DNA of 64,000 nucleotides from JAXMDC01 sp046349035 (GCA_046349035.1 JAXMDC010000002.1:558001-622000); one strand, 5' to 3'. Positions 26,317 through 34,883 are shown, numbered from the stretch's first letter. A program made the numbers and translations. The notes: generated by a model not told the origin, from the sequence alone.

Positions 26317-27033
26317 TTGAAAGACAGCACCCTGGAGAGCGTCAAGCGGATAGGCACCGGTCTCGCCTTCGTCGCCTTCCCGGCTATTTTCGTGTTTGCA
26401 TTCGCGGTTCACCCCGGTCTGCTGCATCCGCGCCTTCTCGCCCCGGCGGAGATAATTGCGAGGGCCCGCGGTGCCGGCCTCCTGCAGTTCGGGCATGCGC
26501 TCGTCACCCTGAACACAGCATTGCTGGTTGTGGCGGCGCTGCACTTCATGCGCGTCCTCGAGCGGACCGCGAGCGCCCCGGCCGGCTTTGTCGGCGCCGC
26601 CCTGGCCGTATTGGGGGCGCTGGCGCTGGCGGCCGACAAGGGCGCTCTCTGCCTCACCATGAGCGCACTCGATCAGATCGGCGACCTGGAATTCTACGCG
26701 ATGATGCCCGGCCTTCTTGCCATCTTCTCGAAGGGTGGCTGGCTCGCGCTCCTGTGGGGGATCGTGCTCCTCCCGCTCGGCTTCGCGGTTCAGGCAATCG
26801 CTTTGCTGCGGAGCCGGTCCATCGCCCCCTGGCAGGGTCTCCTGTTCTTGGTCGGGGTCCTCCTGGTCGCAACGCCCGACGGGGTGGAAGCGGTCAACCT
26901 GGCGGCCTCCACCCTGATGGCGATCGCCTTGATCCCCTACGGCGTCGATATCATCCGCGGCAACGATAGGCCGGTCCGCGCGAAGGACGGGCCGCAGGCT
27001 GCCTCCTTGGAGCTCATGCGCCGGACGGCCTGA
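26317..27033 (+). CDS. Polytopic membrane protein of unknown function
   Basis: 238 residues from a TTG at 26317, chosen because GGGGGAGGG lies six bases upstream and the segment before it (open back to a GTG at 26161) is not protein-like. Six hydrophobic segments are visible, about residues 12-30, 50-72, 92-112, 140-165, 172-190 and 200-220. A conserved-looking loop DKGALCLTMSALDQIGDLEFY lies after the third. No family recognised. It is divergent from the PQQ dehydrogenase gene; the roughly 290 bp between them hold no other gene. Confidence 0.62.
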   Translation: MKDSTLESVKRIGTGLAFVAFPAIFVFAFAVHPGLLHPRLLAPAEIIARARGAGLLQFGHALVTLNTALLVVAALHFMRVLERTASAPAGFVGAALAVLGALALAADKGALCLTMSALDQIGDLEFYAMMPGLLAIFSKGGWLALLWGIVLLPLGFAVQAIALLRSRSIAPWQGLLFLVGVLLVATPDGVEAVNLAASTLMAIALIPYGVDIIRGNDRPVRAKDGPQAASLELMRRTA

Positions 27034-27132
27034 CGATGGCGTGCGGTCGGCCTTGCCGGATCGCTCGCACTTGCCGACTCCCCGCCGCCGGCCCATGAGT
27101 GGTCCTTCCTGTTGTGCTGAGAACTGCGCCCC

Positions 27133-27618
27133 ATGACTTCGTCGATACGTCTCGTCACCTTCGCCGTCGCCCTTGCCGGCACCGCCTTCGCGATGACCGC
27201 CACCGCCCAGGAGGTCGCCCGCCGCGCCCCGACCGCGGGGCCGGTCGCCTGTGCCGATCCCGCCGCGGTCGGACTGAAGGTCGAAGCGGTGGTGAGCCAG
27301 ACTCAGGGCGAGATGTCGACTTATACGTTCCGACTGATCGGCACGGTGCAGAACATCGGCACTTCCGAGTTCAAGGCGGCGGGTGGCCTGACCGCGACCC
27401 TGACCTTCGGGTCGAAGCGCCTCGGCTTGCTCGATGTGCCGGCGCTGGCTGCCGGCGCCACCGCAGAAGTGAGGGGGCAGATGTCGGCCTGGTCGGCGGA
27501 GGAGGATCCCGGCGACTTTGCCCTGGCGCTTTCCACCGATTCCGCCGACTGCCGCGCCGACGACAACCGCCTGGTCGTCGCCAGCCCCGAAATGGAGCGC
27601 GCCCTTCGGGGCAAGTAG
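27133..27618 (+). CDS. Small exported protein of unknown function
   Basis: 161 residues. Signal peptide MTSSIRLVTFAVALAGTAFAMTATA|QEV. The mature part has two cysteines (ACADP and DCRAD) and an immunoglobulin-like beta pattern (YTFRLIGTVQNIGTSEFKA...LPALAAGATAEVRGQ) reminiscent of CARDB-type domains, though I cannot assign it with confidence. It follows the membrane protein gene by 100 bp and is convergent with the GMC oxidoreductase gene. Confidence 0.7.
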   Translation: MTSSIRLVTFAVALAGTAFAMTATAQEVARRAPTAGPVACADPAAVGLKVEAVVSQTQGEMSTYTFRLIGTVQNIGTSEFKAAGGLTATLTFGSKRLGLLDVPALAAGATAEVRGQMSAWSAEEDPGDFALALSTDSADCRADDNRLVVASPEMERALRGK

Positions 27619-27668
27619 CGGCGCCGACCGGCCTTCTTGGTCGGCGCTAGGCGGGTAGCTTTGGAAAG

Positions 27669-27696
27669 CAGGGAGGGGCCGGCCGACCCCTCCCTG
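27669..27696. terminator. Hairpin between convergent genes, probable bidirectional terminator
   Basis: A 10-bp perfect stem (CAGGGAGGGG / CCCCTCCCTG) with an 8-base loop sits between the stop codons of the small exported gene and the GMC gene. T-tracts are short on both sides, so it may act weakly. Confidence 0.55.
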
Positions 27697-27707
27697 TGTT
27701 CGCGTGA

Positions 27708-29420
27708 TCAGCCTTTGACGATGTTGTTCCAGTTCTTCGTCAGGTAATCGGCCGTCCGCCAGGCGAGAGCCTGGGCGGTCAGCGTCGGGTTGCGGGCGCC
27801 GCTGGTACCCATTGTCGATGCGCCGAGGATGCCGAGGTTGGGCGCCTCGTGCGAGAAGCCCCAGCGGTTGACGACATTGGTCTCCTTGTTGTCGCCCATC
27901 CGTGTCCCGCCATAGGCGTGGGTGGTCGGTCCCATCGTGCCGATTGCGCCCTTGTCGACGGCGATCGCACCGGCCTCCATGTACCACTGCGCCATCTTGT
28001 CCTGGATGAAGGCGGCGATCTTCCTCTCGTTGTCCTTGTAGTCGGCGGTGATACGGGTGACGGGAAATCCCATCGCATCCTTCACCGTCGGGTCGAGGTC
28101 GAGATAGTTGTCCTCATAGGGCAGGGTGGTCTTCTGCAGGTACGAGTTGTTCCAGCGGTCGGCATTGGTCTTGATGAACGCCTTCCAGGCCGACCCCCAG
28201 GTCGGGGCCTTACCGTAGGTGATCATGCTGGCCGCGCCGATCGGCCGGCGGTCGGAATAGACCCACATGTTGCCGCCGCCGATGAAGTCGAGCCCGGCGT
28301 GGTCGAAGTTGTCGTCGGCCCAGTTGTCGACCGCGACGCCCTGTGCCGGTAGGCCGTACCAGTTGTTGATATCGAAGGGGAAAAGCGCCGACACGCCGGC
28401 CCCTTGGTTGTGGCTGAAGTAGTGGCGCCCGACCTGCCCGTGATTGTTGGAGAGGCCGTTCGGATAGGGCTTCGACTTGGAGAGCAGCAGGAGACGCGAG
28501 TTCTCGTAGGTGTAGCTCGCCACCAGCACCACGCTCGCCGGCTGGAAATACTCGATCCCGCCTTTGACGTAGTTGACGCCGGTGACGAGGCCGGTGTTGT
28601 CGTCCACCGCAATCGTCGTCACCGTCGCCTGCGAAACGACGCTGAACTTGCCGGTCGCTTGCGCCTTCGGAATGGTCGAGACCAGCGTCGAGCTTTTGGC
28701 GTTGATCGGGCAGCCGCCGCGGCTGCAGAAGCCGTGGTACTCGCAACCCGGACGGTCCTGGTAGCCCTCCGAGGCGATCGCCGCGGGCCCGGCAAACGGC
28801 GCCCAGCCGAGCTTGGCCGCCGTCGCGCCCATCTTGTCGGTGAACTCGGTGCCGCGGAGCGGCGGCATTGGGTACTCGCGGGTGCGTGGCCCTTCGAAGA
28901 TGTTGCCCCGCTTGTCGATCGTCCCCTTGATATTGCCGGCCTTGCCCGAGACCCCGACCTCGTGCTCGACGAGATCGTAGAACGGCTCGAGCTCTTCCAG
29001 CCCGAACGGCCAGTCCTCGACCGTTGAGCCCTTGGGGATGCGGCTCCCGCCGTAGCGCTTGGTGGTCTCGCTGACCACTCTGAAGTCCCAGGGATTGAGC
29101 CGCCAGCTCTGCGCCCAGTAGTGGATCGACGTACCGCCGACGGCGTTCATCATCGGGTGAAACGCCGCGCGCGCCGAATAGGGCGCCGAAGCGTTCGGCC
29201 GGTGCGTCGGGACTTCGAGGTTCGCCTTCTGCACCGACTGCGGCCAGCCGCGGAAGTTGTTCTTCAATTCGTCAGGCGCAAAGTCGCGGCCGGAGAGCCA
29301 GGCTCCCGCCTCGACGCCGATGACATTGAGGCCTGCGCGAGCAAGGGGAAGTGCGGCAACGCCGCCGGCCGCCCCGAGGCCGACGATGACAACGTCGGTC
29401 TTCTTGAGATTAACGGCCAT
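27708..29420 (-). CDS. GMC family oxidoreductase, gluconate 2-dehydrogenase large-subunit type
   Basis: 570 residues. The N-terminal FAD-binding fold VVIVGLGAAGGVAALPLARAG and a C-terminal GMC block (THAYGGTRMGDNKETNVVNRWGFSHE, then LGILGASTMGTSGARNPTLTAQALAWR) are clear. It belongs to the flavoprotein subunit family of periplasmic gluconate/sorbitol/glucose dehydrogenases that act on sugars or sugar acids. It has no signal of its own; its start overlaps the end of the subunit-3 gene by 11 bases, and that partner carries the Tat signal, so the two are exported as a complex. No cytochrome subunit follows; the cytochrome gene 5 kb away is a possible partner. Confidence 0.92.
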   Translation of the reverse strand: MAVNLKKTDVVIVGLGAAGGVAALPLARAGLNVIGVEAGAWLSGRDFAPDELKNNFRGWPQSVQKANLEVPTHRPNASAPYSARAAFHPMMNAVGGTSIHYWAQSWRLNPWDFRVVSETTKRYGGSRIPKGSTVEDWPFGLEELEPFYDLVEHEVGVSGKAGNIKGTIDKRGNIFEGPRTREYPMPPLRGTEFTDKMGATAAKLGWAPFAGPAAIASEGYQDRPGCEYHGFCSRGGCPINAKSSTLVSTIPKAQATGKFSVVSQATVTTIAVDDNTGLVTGVNYVKGGIEYFQPASVVLVASYTYENSRLLLLSKSKPYPNGLSNNHGQVGRHYFSHNQGAGVSALFPFDINNWYGLPAQGVAVDNWADDNFDHAGLDFIGGGNMWVYSDRRPIGAASMITYGKAPTWGSAWKAFIKTNADRWNNSYLQKTTLPYEDNYLDLDPTVKDAMGFPVTRITADYKDNERKIAAFIQDKMAQWYMEAGAIAVDKGAIGTMGPTTHAYGGTRMGDNKETNVVNRWGFSHEAPNLGILGASTMGTSGARNPTLTAQALAWRTADYLTKNWNNIVKG

Positions 29421-30171
29421 AGCTCATCCCCCGCATGGTGTAGAGGTCGTCGGCATAGGCGGAGACGCGCACCGCTGTCGGCTTTGCCATCTTCTGGTCC
29501 GCCGCAGTGACGCCCATCCGAAGGCCTGGATAGCCGATGAGGTCCCACCCGACATAGTCGGCATTGCCGCCGTAATAGGGGTCGCAGAACGTCCCCTGGA
29601 TAGTGTGCGTCCGCACCAGGTTGAAGAACGCCGCAGCGTTCGGCACGAAGCCGGTGGCGACGTTCTTTTCCAGGTCGGTCAGCACCGCGTCCTGGTCCTT
29701 GGCCGACAGCGCGGAAAAGCTTTTACCCTTCGAGCTCACAGCCCAATCGTCGAGCGCCGCAAGACCGTTTGCATAGGCCGCGCGATTGGCGGCAAGCGGC
29801 CCGGCAAGTGCCCGGTCGATATAGTGAGCCGCATGTGCCTCGGTTGCTCCCGGTCCATTCTCATCGGTCGGGATGATCCGTGCCACCATCGCCCGGAGCG
29901 CGTCCGCCTCGACGCCATTCAGCGTCTCGAAGGCCTGCAGCGCTTCCGGCAACGCCGGGTCGCTCGCGCCGTGGCTCATGCCCGCCATCGGCGGATCGAC
30001 GGCAAGAGCCGGGGTCGCGGTCACGCTGGCGGCTGCGGCCGCACTTGCGCCGGCAGCTGCGCCGAGATGTTTCAGAAGATCGCGGCGCGAGACCGTCCCC
30101 GGTCCCTCCGCGCGATGGTCGTGGTCGTCGCGGCCGTGATCGCGGCCGTGCCCGTCATGGTCGTCGTGCAT
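29410..30171 (-). CDS. Gluconate 2-dehydrogenase subunit 3 family protein, Tat-exported
   Basis: 253 residues, ATG with a GGAGG-rich leader. The first 22 residues are strikingly His/Asp-rich (MHDDHDGHGRDHGRDDHDHR) and precede the twin-arginine motif SRRDLLKHLGAAAG, giving an unusually long n-region for a Tat signal. The mature part matches the small gamma subunit of gluconate 2-dehydrogenase (ARIIPTDENGPGATEAHAAHYID, FFNLVRTHTIQGTFCDPYYGGN, VGWDLIGYPG). Its role is to carry the flavoprotein subunit across the membrane and support it. The flavoprotein gene overlaps its 3' end. Confidence 0.9.
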   Translation of the reverse strand: MHDDHDGHGRDHGRDDHDHRAEGPGTVSRRDLLKHLGAAAGASAAAAASVTATPALAVDPPMAGMSHGASDPALPEALQAFETLNGVEADALRAMVARIIPTDENGPGATEAHAAHYIDRALAGPLAANRAAYANGLAALDDWAVSSKGKSFSALSAKDQDAVLTDLEKNVATGFVPNAAAFFNLVRTHTIQGTFCDPYYGGNADYVGWDLIGYPGLRMGVTAADQKMAKPTAVRVSAYADDLYTMRGMSYGR

Positions 30172-30361
30172 CCCTGGCTCCTCCCTAGTCGCGCGAGGCT
30201 TGGGAGTGCGTCCCCCAGACGCCTCGGACGATCATTGTCGCCGGGGCCGAGCATGCGCCGAGGCGATCGACGGTGGCAAGGGCGGCCGCTTGCGGAGTCC
30301 CTGCCGCCGCAGCGCCGTGCTAACCTCAGGTCTTCGGACAAAGCGTTCGCGAGGCAAAGCG

Positions 30362-30808
30362 ATGAAGGACACCCGGTCTACCTGGGACCCCGGCAGCCGG
30401 ACATTGCGCAGTGCCCTCAAGGGCGCCGTGTCGGTGGAGGATGTCGAGGCGTGGAAAAGATCGCTCCGCGCGGCGCTTGCGCTGGTCCCGGCGGGCACGA
30501 CCTTCAAGCTCATGTATGACCTGCATGGCTACGAGCCGGCTTCCATCGAGGCGCACAAGGCGATGCGGGAGGTCGTCCCGCTGCTGCTCGCCGAGACCGG
30601 CATGCGCCCGGCGGTCGTCGATCTGTTCGACGAAAAGCCGCATGTCGAAGTTGCGGCGGCACCACGGGTCCGCTGCGTCGCTTTCGCCAACCTTCACCAC
30701 GACCCGGAAAAGATGGGTCGTTACCAGGCAAAGATCGCCAAGGCTAACCAGCGGTTCTTTTCAGATCCCGCCGCCGCCGCAGTGTGGTTGAACGATCAGC
30801 CGCTTTAG
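30362..30808 (+). CDS. Hypothetical protein, possible STAS-like fold
   Basis: 148 residues from the ATG at 30362 (GAGG eight bases upstream). The pattern of short strands and amphipathic helices (FKLMYDLHGYEPASIEAHKAMREVVPLL, RVRCVAFANLHHDPEKMGRYQ, FFSDPAAAAVWL) resembles SpoIIAA/STAS-like proteins, but the match is by eye and weak. Cytoplasmic, no signal. It stands alone between the GMC pair and tRNA-Asn. Confidence 0.65.
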   Translation: MKDTRSTWDPGSRTLRSALKGAVSVEDVEAWKRSLRAALALVPAGTTFKLMYDLHGYEPASIEAHKAMREVVPLLLAETGMRPAVVDLFDEKPHVEVAAAPRVRCVAFANLHHDPEKMGRYQAKIAKANQRFFSDPAAAAVWLNDQPL

Positions 30809-30870
30809 CCGGCCCCCACCGGCGGACAGGCCAACCACAAGCACGGTCGGCCACCGGCGGCGACAGGAGG

Positions 30871-30946
30871 TGGCTCCTCGGGCTGGACTCGAACCAGCGA
30901 CCAAGCGATTAACAGTCGCTTGCTCTACCAACTGAGCTACCGAGGA
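30871..30946 (-). tRNA. tRNA-Asn (GTT)
   Basis: 76 bases including an encoded CCA. The acceptor pairs TCCTCGG/CCGAGGA, the D-arm TAGCTCAGTTGGTAGAGC and T-arm GGTTCGAGTCC are canonical, and the anticodon loop CTGTTAA gives GTT. Confidence 0.98.
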
Positions 30947-30972
30947 ACAGGCGCCGGGCGCGATGGCGCGAG

Positions 30973-31002
30973 CCTATAGCAAACGCGGAAGCGCCTGCGC
31001 AA
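30973..31002 (-). promoter_or_regulatory. Promoter of tRNA-Asn
   Basis: On the minus strand a -35 TTGCGC and a -10 TATAGG are 18 bp apart, and the tRNA starts 26 bp after the -10. Confidence 0.55.
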
Positions 31003-31178
31003 TGCTGCCAGAGGTATTCCTGCTCCGCTCTTGCCCTGGTGGGCGCGAAAGCCGCGCCTCCCCCTTGCGCAGATCGTTAATCTGCCTGATCTCTAGGGTT
31101 AGGGCGGTGACGCGCCGGCCTTTGGCCGGCAGCGCAAAGACGCGCCCGCGCGCCGATTGAGAGGATCCGCGAGCCGTC

Positions 31179-31484
31179 ATGCCCAGCGTCCGTTTCGGCA
31201 ACCACCGCATCTCCCTTCCGGGATCGCGCCTTGGACGCATCGTTCTCGGTGTCGCCCTGATGATGGGCGGTTTCCTATGGTTTCTGCCGGTCCTCGGGCT
31301 CTGGATGCTGCCGCTCGGCCTGGTCGTCCTGTCGGTCGATTTCCCCTTCGTGCGTCGGTGGCGCAGACAGCAGACCGTTAACTTCGGCCGGCGCTGGGGG
31401 CCGACCCTCTCGCGCTGGCGCGACGCGCTCGGCCGTCGTTGGCCGAAGCTGTTCGGGCGCGGCGAAGGCGGAACGACGCCCTAG
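31179..31484 (+). CDS. Small membrane protein (PGPGW-like)
   Basis: 101 residues. Two close hydrophobic segments (about 20-36 and 38-53, LGVALMMGGFLWFLPVLGLWMLPLGLVVLS as split helices) are followed by a very basic tail (RRWRRQQ...GRRWPKLFGRG). This looks like the PGPGW family of small putative transmembrane proteins; function unknown. Its TAG stop shares a CTAG tetranucleotide with the stop of the convergent binding-protein gene. Confidence 0.75.
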   Translation: MPSVRFGNHRISLPGSRLGRIVLGVALMMGGFLWFLPVLGLWMLPLGLVVLSVDFPFVRRWRRQQTVNFGRRWGPTLSRWRDALGRRWPKLFGRGEGGTTP

Positions 31485-32320
31485 CCGGCAACCCGCTTGG
31501 CTTCCGCGGCCAGGGTGCGGAAGGCTTCCGGCAGCGACGGCCCGGCGCAGACCGTGAGTCGCCCCGGCAGGATCAGTCGCTTTTCGGCCGGAAAGAGCTT
31601 CAGCAGCGCAGGATGGGCGAGGAGAGCGGCGCCTTGGTCCTCGGGGCGCGACAGCGGGCCGCTCGCGAGGAGGTAGTCCGGCGGTTCGGAGATTAGCTTC
31701 TCCAGCGGCACGAACGCACCGTAGGCACCGGCGAGGTCGCTGGTCCGCCAGCCGACCGCGGTGAGAAGGTCGGCGAACAGCGTGGCGCCACCCGGCACAT
31801 AGCCGCGCCTCTCATACGCCGCGACCCGCCGTGCTCCGGTTGCCGCCACCGTCGCCGCCGCCTGCTTTCGTGCCGCTGCGATCTCGTCGGCCAGCGCTAC
31901 TCCGCGCTCGGGATGGCCGAGCAGCGTTGCCACCGCGCGGACCTGTTCGATCGACGCATCGACCGTCTCCGGCAACGCCAGTTCGAGCAGCGGATAGCCG
32001 AGCCGCTTCAGCAGGGCCTTGGTGTCCCGCCGCGTGTATTGGTCCGACACGACGAGGTCCGGCTGATGGCGGATTGCCGTCTCGGCGTCCGCCGCATCGT
32101 GCGGAAAGGCCGCCGCTCGCTCGGCCAAGAACGAAAACGCCGGATCGGCAGCGAAGATCGAGAGTCCGGCGATCTGATTGGGGTCGGCGAGTGCCAGCAG
32201 AAGCTGGTCCGTGCAGACGTTGAGCGAAACGATGCGCGTCGGTTCGGCTGTGGCAGGCTGCCCGAAAAAGCAGGCGAGGAGAAGAGCGCCGCCGCCGAGA
32301 CGCTTGATTGCCGCAACCAT
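31481..32320 (-). CDS. ABC transporter periplasmic binding protein, metal-chelate/cobalamin type (BtuF-like)
   Basis: 279 residues from the ATG at 32320. Signal peptide (..LLLACFFGQPATA|EP). The fold is that of helical-backbone binding proteins for B12, heme or siderophores: RIVSLNVCTDQLLLALADPNQIAGLS at the start, then HQPDLVVSDQYT and LLGHPERGVALADEI. There is no lipobox cysteine, so it is a soluble periplasmic protein. It is divergent from the permease and ATPase genes, with about 100 bp between, and together they make a complete importer. No TonB receptor gene is in the window. Cobalamin versus siderophore cannot be decided. Confidence 0.88.
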   Translation of the reverse strand: MVAAIKRLGGGALLLACFFGQPATAEPTRIVSLNVCTDQLLLALADPNQIAGLSIFAADPAFSFLAERAAAFPHDAADAETAIRHQPDLVVSDQYTRRDTKALLKRLGYPLLELALPETVDASIEQVRAVATLLGHPERGVALADEIAAARKQAAATVAATGARRVAAYERRGYVPGGATLFADLLTAVGWRTSDLAGAYGAFVPLEKLISEPPDYLLASGPLSRPEDQGAALLAHPALLKLFPAEKRLILPGRLTVCAGPSLPEAFRTLAAEAKRVAG

Positions 32321-32421
32321 GGGCGGCGTGTACACCCGCACCGCCCCGCCGGGAAGCCGGCGCGCTTCGGCAACCGCGGGCGTGGCCCAGCCGCGGTCGA
32401 TAGAGACAGGCCCGTCTCCGC

Positions 32422-33462
32422 ATGGGTGGAGCCATGGACGCCGCCACCAGGAAGCCCAGCCCCGCCGAACGGAGCCTTGTGCCGGCGCTGGCGGGGCTCG
32501 TGGTTTTCCTCGCCCTGCTTTCGCTCGGCATCGGCGCCGTTCCCCTGTCGCCCGGCGAAGTCCTGCAAGTGCTGGTCGGGCAGGCGAGCCAGGCCACAAC
32601 CATAATCGTCGGCGAAATCCGCCTCCCAAGGGCCCTGCTGGCGGTCATGGTGGGCGCGACGCTCGGCCTTTCCGGCGCCGCCCTGCAGGGCCTCCTCCGC
32701 AATCCCCTGGCCGAACCCGCCCTGTTCGGCGCTCCGGCGAGCGCCGCCTTCGCCGCCGTCGTGACGATCGGCCTCGGTATCGCCGACGCGCTCTCCTTCG
32801 CGCTTCCCATTGCGGCGATGGCCGGCGCGCTGTTGTCGGTGGTGCTCCTCGTCGCCGTCGCCGGCCGCGAGGCCAGCCTGCTCGTGGTCCTCCTCGCCGG
32901 CCTCGCCGTCTCCAGCCTTGCCGGGGCGCTCACCGCGCTCGCCCTTAACCTCGCCCCGAACCCCTTCGCTGCTCTTGAGATCGCCTTTTGGCTCCTCGGC
33001 TCGCTCGAGGATCGCAGCCTGCAGCATGTCCTGATCGCCCTCCCGCTGACGTCGCTGAGTTGGGTGCTCCTTTTTGCCGATGCGCGCGCCTTGCGCGCGC
33101 TCACGCTGGGCGAGGATGTCGCCGCGAGCCTCGGCGTCGATCTCACCCGTACCCGCCTCCGCATTGTCTTCGGGGTCGCCGCCGGCACCGGTGCAGCCGT
33201 TGCCGTATCCGGAGCGATGGCCTTTGTCGGGCTGGTGGCGCCCCACTTGGTACGGGCCCTGGCGCGGCACGATCCCGGCCGCCTTCTCCTGCCCGCCGCG
33301 CTGGCTGGCGCGGCATTGTTGCTGGCGGCCGACATTCTTGTTCGCGTCATCCCGAGTTCGAGCCCCATTCGCCTTGGGGTCGTTACCGCCCTGATCGGCG
33401 CTCCGGTCTTCATCGCCATGGTTTTCCGCCGCCGGCGCGAGCTCTCCGGAGCCCAGCCGTGA
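32422..33462 (+). CDS. FecCD/BtuC-type ABC permease
   Basis: 346 residues from the ATG at 32422; an ATG four codons on (32434) is preceded by GGTGGAG, slightly too close, so the start is uncertain. About nine to ten membrane segments and hallmark motifs of the FecCD family are visible: RLPRALLAVMVGATLGLSGAALQGLLRNPLAEP, and AMAFVGLVAPHLVR. It forms the channel of a metal-chelate or vitamin B12 importer. The ATPase gene starts within its last codon (GTGA). Confidence 0.93.
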   Translation: MGGAMDAATRKPSPAERSLVPALAGLVVFLALLSLGIGAVPLSPGEVLQVLVGQASQATTIIVGEIRLPRALLAVMVGATLGLSGAALQGLLRNPLAEPALFGAPASAAFAAVVTIGLGIADALSFALPIAAMAGALLSVVLLVAVAGREASLLVVLLAGLAVSSLAGALTALALNLAPNPFAALEIAFWLLGSLEDRSLQHVLIALPLTSLSWVLLFADARALRALTLGEDVAASLGVDLTRTRLRIVFGVAAGTGAAVAVSGAMAFVGLVAPHLVRALARHDPGRLLLPAALAGAALLLAADILVRVIPSSSPIRLGVVTALIGAPVFIAMVFRRRRELSGAQP

Positions 33463-34247
33463 CCGGCGAGGCGTTGCTCTCGGTCAGTGGCCTCACCGCC
33501 CGCCTCGGCGGCAAGCCGGTGCTGGCGGACGCTACCTTCTCGATTTCAGCCGGCACACTGGTCGCCATCGTCGGCCCGAACGGCGCGGGCAAGACAACGC
33601 TTCTGCGCGCCATCGCCGGCCTCCTCCCGGCGACCGGCCGCCGGCACGTCGATGGGCGCGACCTCGACCGCCTCTTGCCGCGCGAACGCGCCCGGCTGAT
33701 CGCTTATCTGCCACAGGGGCATAGCTTCGCCTGGCCGATGCCGGTCGCCGATGTTGTGGCCTTGGGGCGGCTGCCGTTCGGCGCAGACGCGACGCGCCTC
33801 GCCCCCGGCGATGTTGAGGCGGTCGGGAAGGCAATGGCCCTTGCCGGCGTCGCAGAATTCGCCGATCGGCCGGTGACCACCCTGTCGGGTGGCGAACGCG
33901 CCCGCGTCGCCCTAGCGCGTAGCCTTGCCGGCAACGCGCCGTTGCTTCTCGCCGACGAGCCGGTCGCCTCGCTCGATCCGCGCGCCCAGTTGGAGGTGAT
34001 GGCGCTGCTGCGGGCGACGGCGAAGCGCGGCGCGGTACTTGCCGTGCTGCACGATCTCGGCCTCGCCTCGCGCTACGCCGATCGCGCGATTGTCCTCGAT
34101 GTCGGGCGCATCGTTGCCGACGGGCCGCCCGCCGAGGCCCTCGACGCCGAGAGCCTCGCGAGAACCTTTGGCGTTGCCGCTACGGTGTTCCCTTCCGCTG
34201 AAGGCCCGGTGATCGTCCCAACGGCTGCGCAGGCCGCCGGAAGATGA
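33459..34247 (+). CDS. ABC transporter ATPase, FecE/BtuD type
   Basis: 262 residues with a GTG start overlapping the permease stop codon by four bases. Walker A GPNGAGKTT, Q-loop AYLPQGHSFAWPM, signature LSGGERARV, Walker B LLLADEP and the H-loop LHDLGLA are all intact. It powers the importer formed with the permease upstream and the divergent binding protein. The next gene, a GNAT acetyltransferase, starts within its stop codon (ATGA). Confidence 0.94.
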   Translation: MTGEALLSVSGLTARLGGKPVLADATFSISAGTLVAIVGPNGAGKTTLLRAIAGLLPATGRRHVDGRDLDRLLPRERARLIAYLPQGHSFAWPMPVADVVALGRLPFGADATRLAPGDVEAVGKAMALAGVAEFADRPVTTLSGGERARVALARSLAGNAPLLLADEPVASLDPRAQLEVMALLRATAKRGAVLAVLHDLGLASRYADRAIVLDVGRIVADGPPAEALDAESLARTFGVAATVFPSAEGPVIVPTAAQAAGR

Positions 34248-34795
34248 CAGACGCGGAGCCGCCGGTCATTCGCCCGGCAACCGTGGCCGATGCCGAAACG
34301 ATTGCCGCGGTTCACGTCGTCGCCTGGCAGGAAACCTATGCCGGACTCCTGCCTGAGGCGTTCATCGCTGCCCAGTCGATCGTCAAGCGTGCGCAGATGT
34401 GGCGCGCCGTGCTCGATGTCGAGGGAACCGCGGCTTTCCTGGCTGAGGTCGATGGCGCGGCAATAGGCTTCGCCGCCTGCGGGGTCCAGCGCACGTCCGA
34501 ACTGGCGGAGGCCGGCTACCGCGGCGAGATACAGTCGATATACCTCCTCGAGCGCGCCAAGCGGCGCGGCCTCGGGCGCCGGCTGATGGCGCGCTGCGCC
34601 CAATTTCTGGCCGAGCGCGGGCTCACCGGCGCCAGTGCCTGGGTGCTGCGGGAGAACGTCGCTGCGCGGCGCTTCTACGAACAACTCGGCGGCATCGCCC
34701 TGGACACACCGGCGCCGGAAAGCCACGGACCAGGAGTCATCGAAATCGCCTACGGCTGGGCCGATCTTGCCCGCCTCACAGCGGTCAAGGATTGA
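34244..34795 (+). CDS. GNAT family N-acetyltransferase
   Basis: 183 residues, ATG overlapping the ATPase stop (ATGA). The acetyl-CoA binding segment is clear: IQSIYLLERAKRRGLGRRLM with the RxxGxG/A pattern, and VLRENVAARRFYEQLGG at the end. N-terminus IRPATVADAETIAAVHVVAWQETYAGLLP is typical of RimI-like acetyltransferases that act on small molecules or protein N-termini. Substrate unknown. It is the last gene of the ABC operon by position, but probably unrelated to transport. Confidence 0.9.
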   Translation: MTDAEPPVIRPATVADAETIAAVHVVAWQETYAGLLPEAFIAAQSIVKRAQMWRAVLDVEGTAAFLAEVDGAAIGFAACGVQRTSELAEAGYRGEIQSIYLLERAKRRGLGRRLMARCAQFLAERGLTGASAWVLRENVAARRFYEQLGGIALDTPAPESHGPGVIEIAYGWADLARLTAVKD

Positions 34796-34809
34796 AACGC
34801 CAGCGGCGG

Positions 34810-34883
34810 TGGAGGCCTCGTCCGGAATCGAACCGGAGTAAACGGATTTGCAGTCCGGTGCATGGCCACTCTGCCACGAGGCC
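34810..34883 (-). tRNA. tRNA-Cys (GCA)
   Basis: 74 bases including CCA. The acceptor pairs GGCCTCG/CGAGGCC, D-arm TGGCAGAGTGGCCATGCA, T-arm CCGGTTCGATTCCGG; the anticodon loop CTGCAAA gives GCA. Confidence 0.97.

Noticed and set aside
26140..27987. A 615-codon open frame on the minus strand spanning the two small plus-strand genes and the GMC gene end.
   Set aside because: Gly/Arg/Gln-rich shadow sequence with no domain, overlapping two better candidates and a known gene.
32321..32421. A stretch GGGAAGCCGGCGCG upstream of the BtuC-like permease resembles part of the cobalamin riboswitch core.
   Set aside because: The B12 box and the rest of the conserved core are not recognisable. A covariance-model search with RF00174 would decide; a clear hit would assign the importer to cobalamin.
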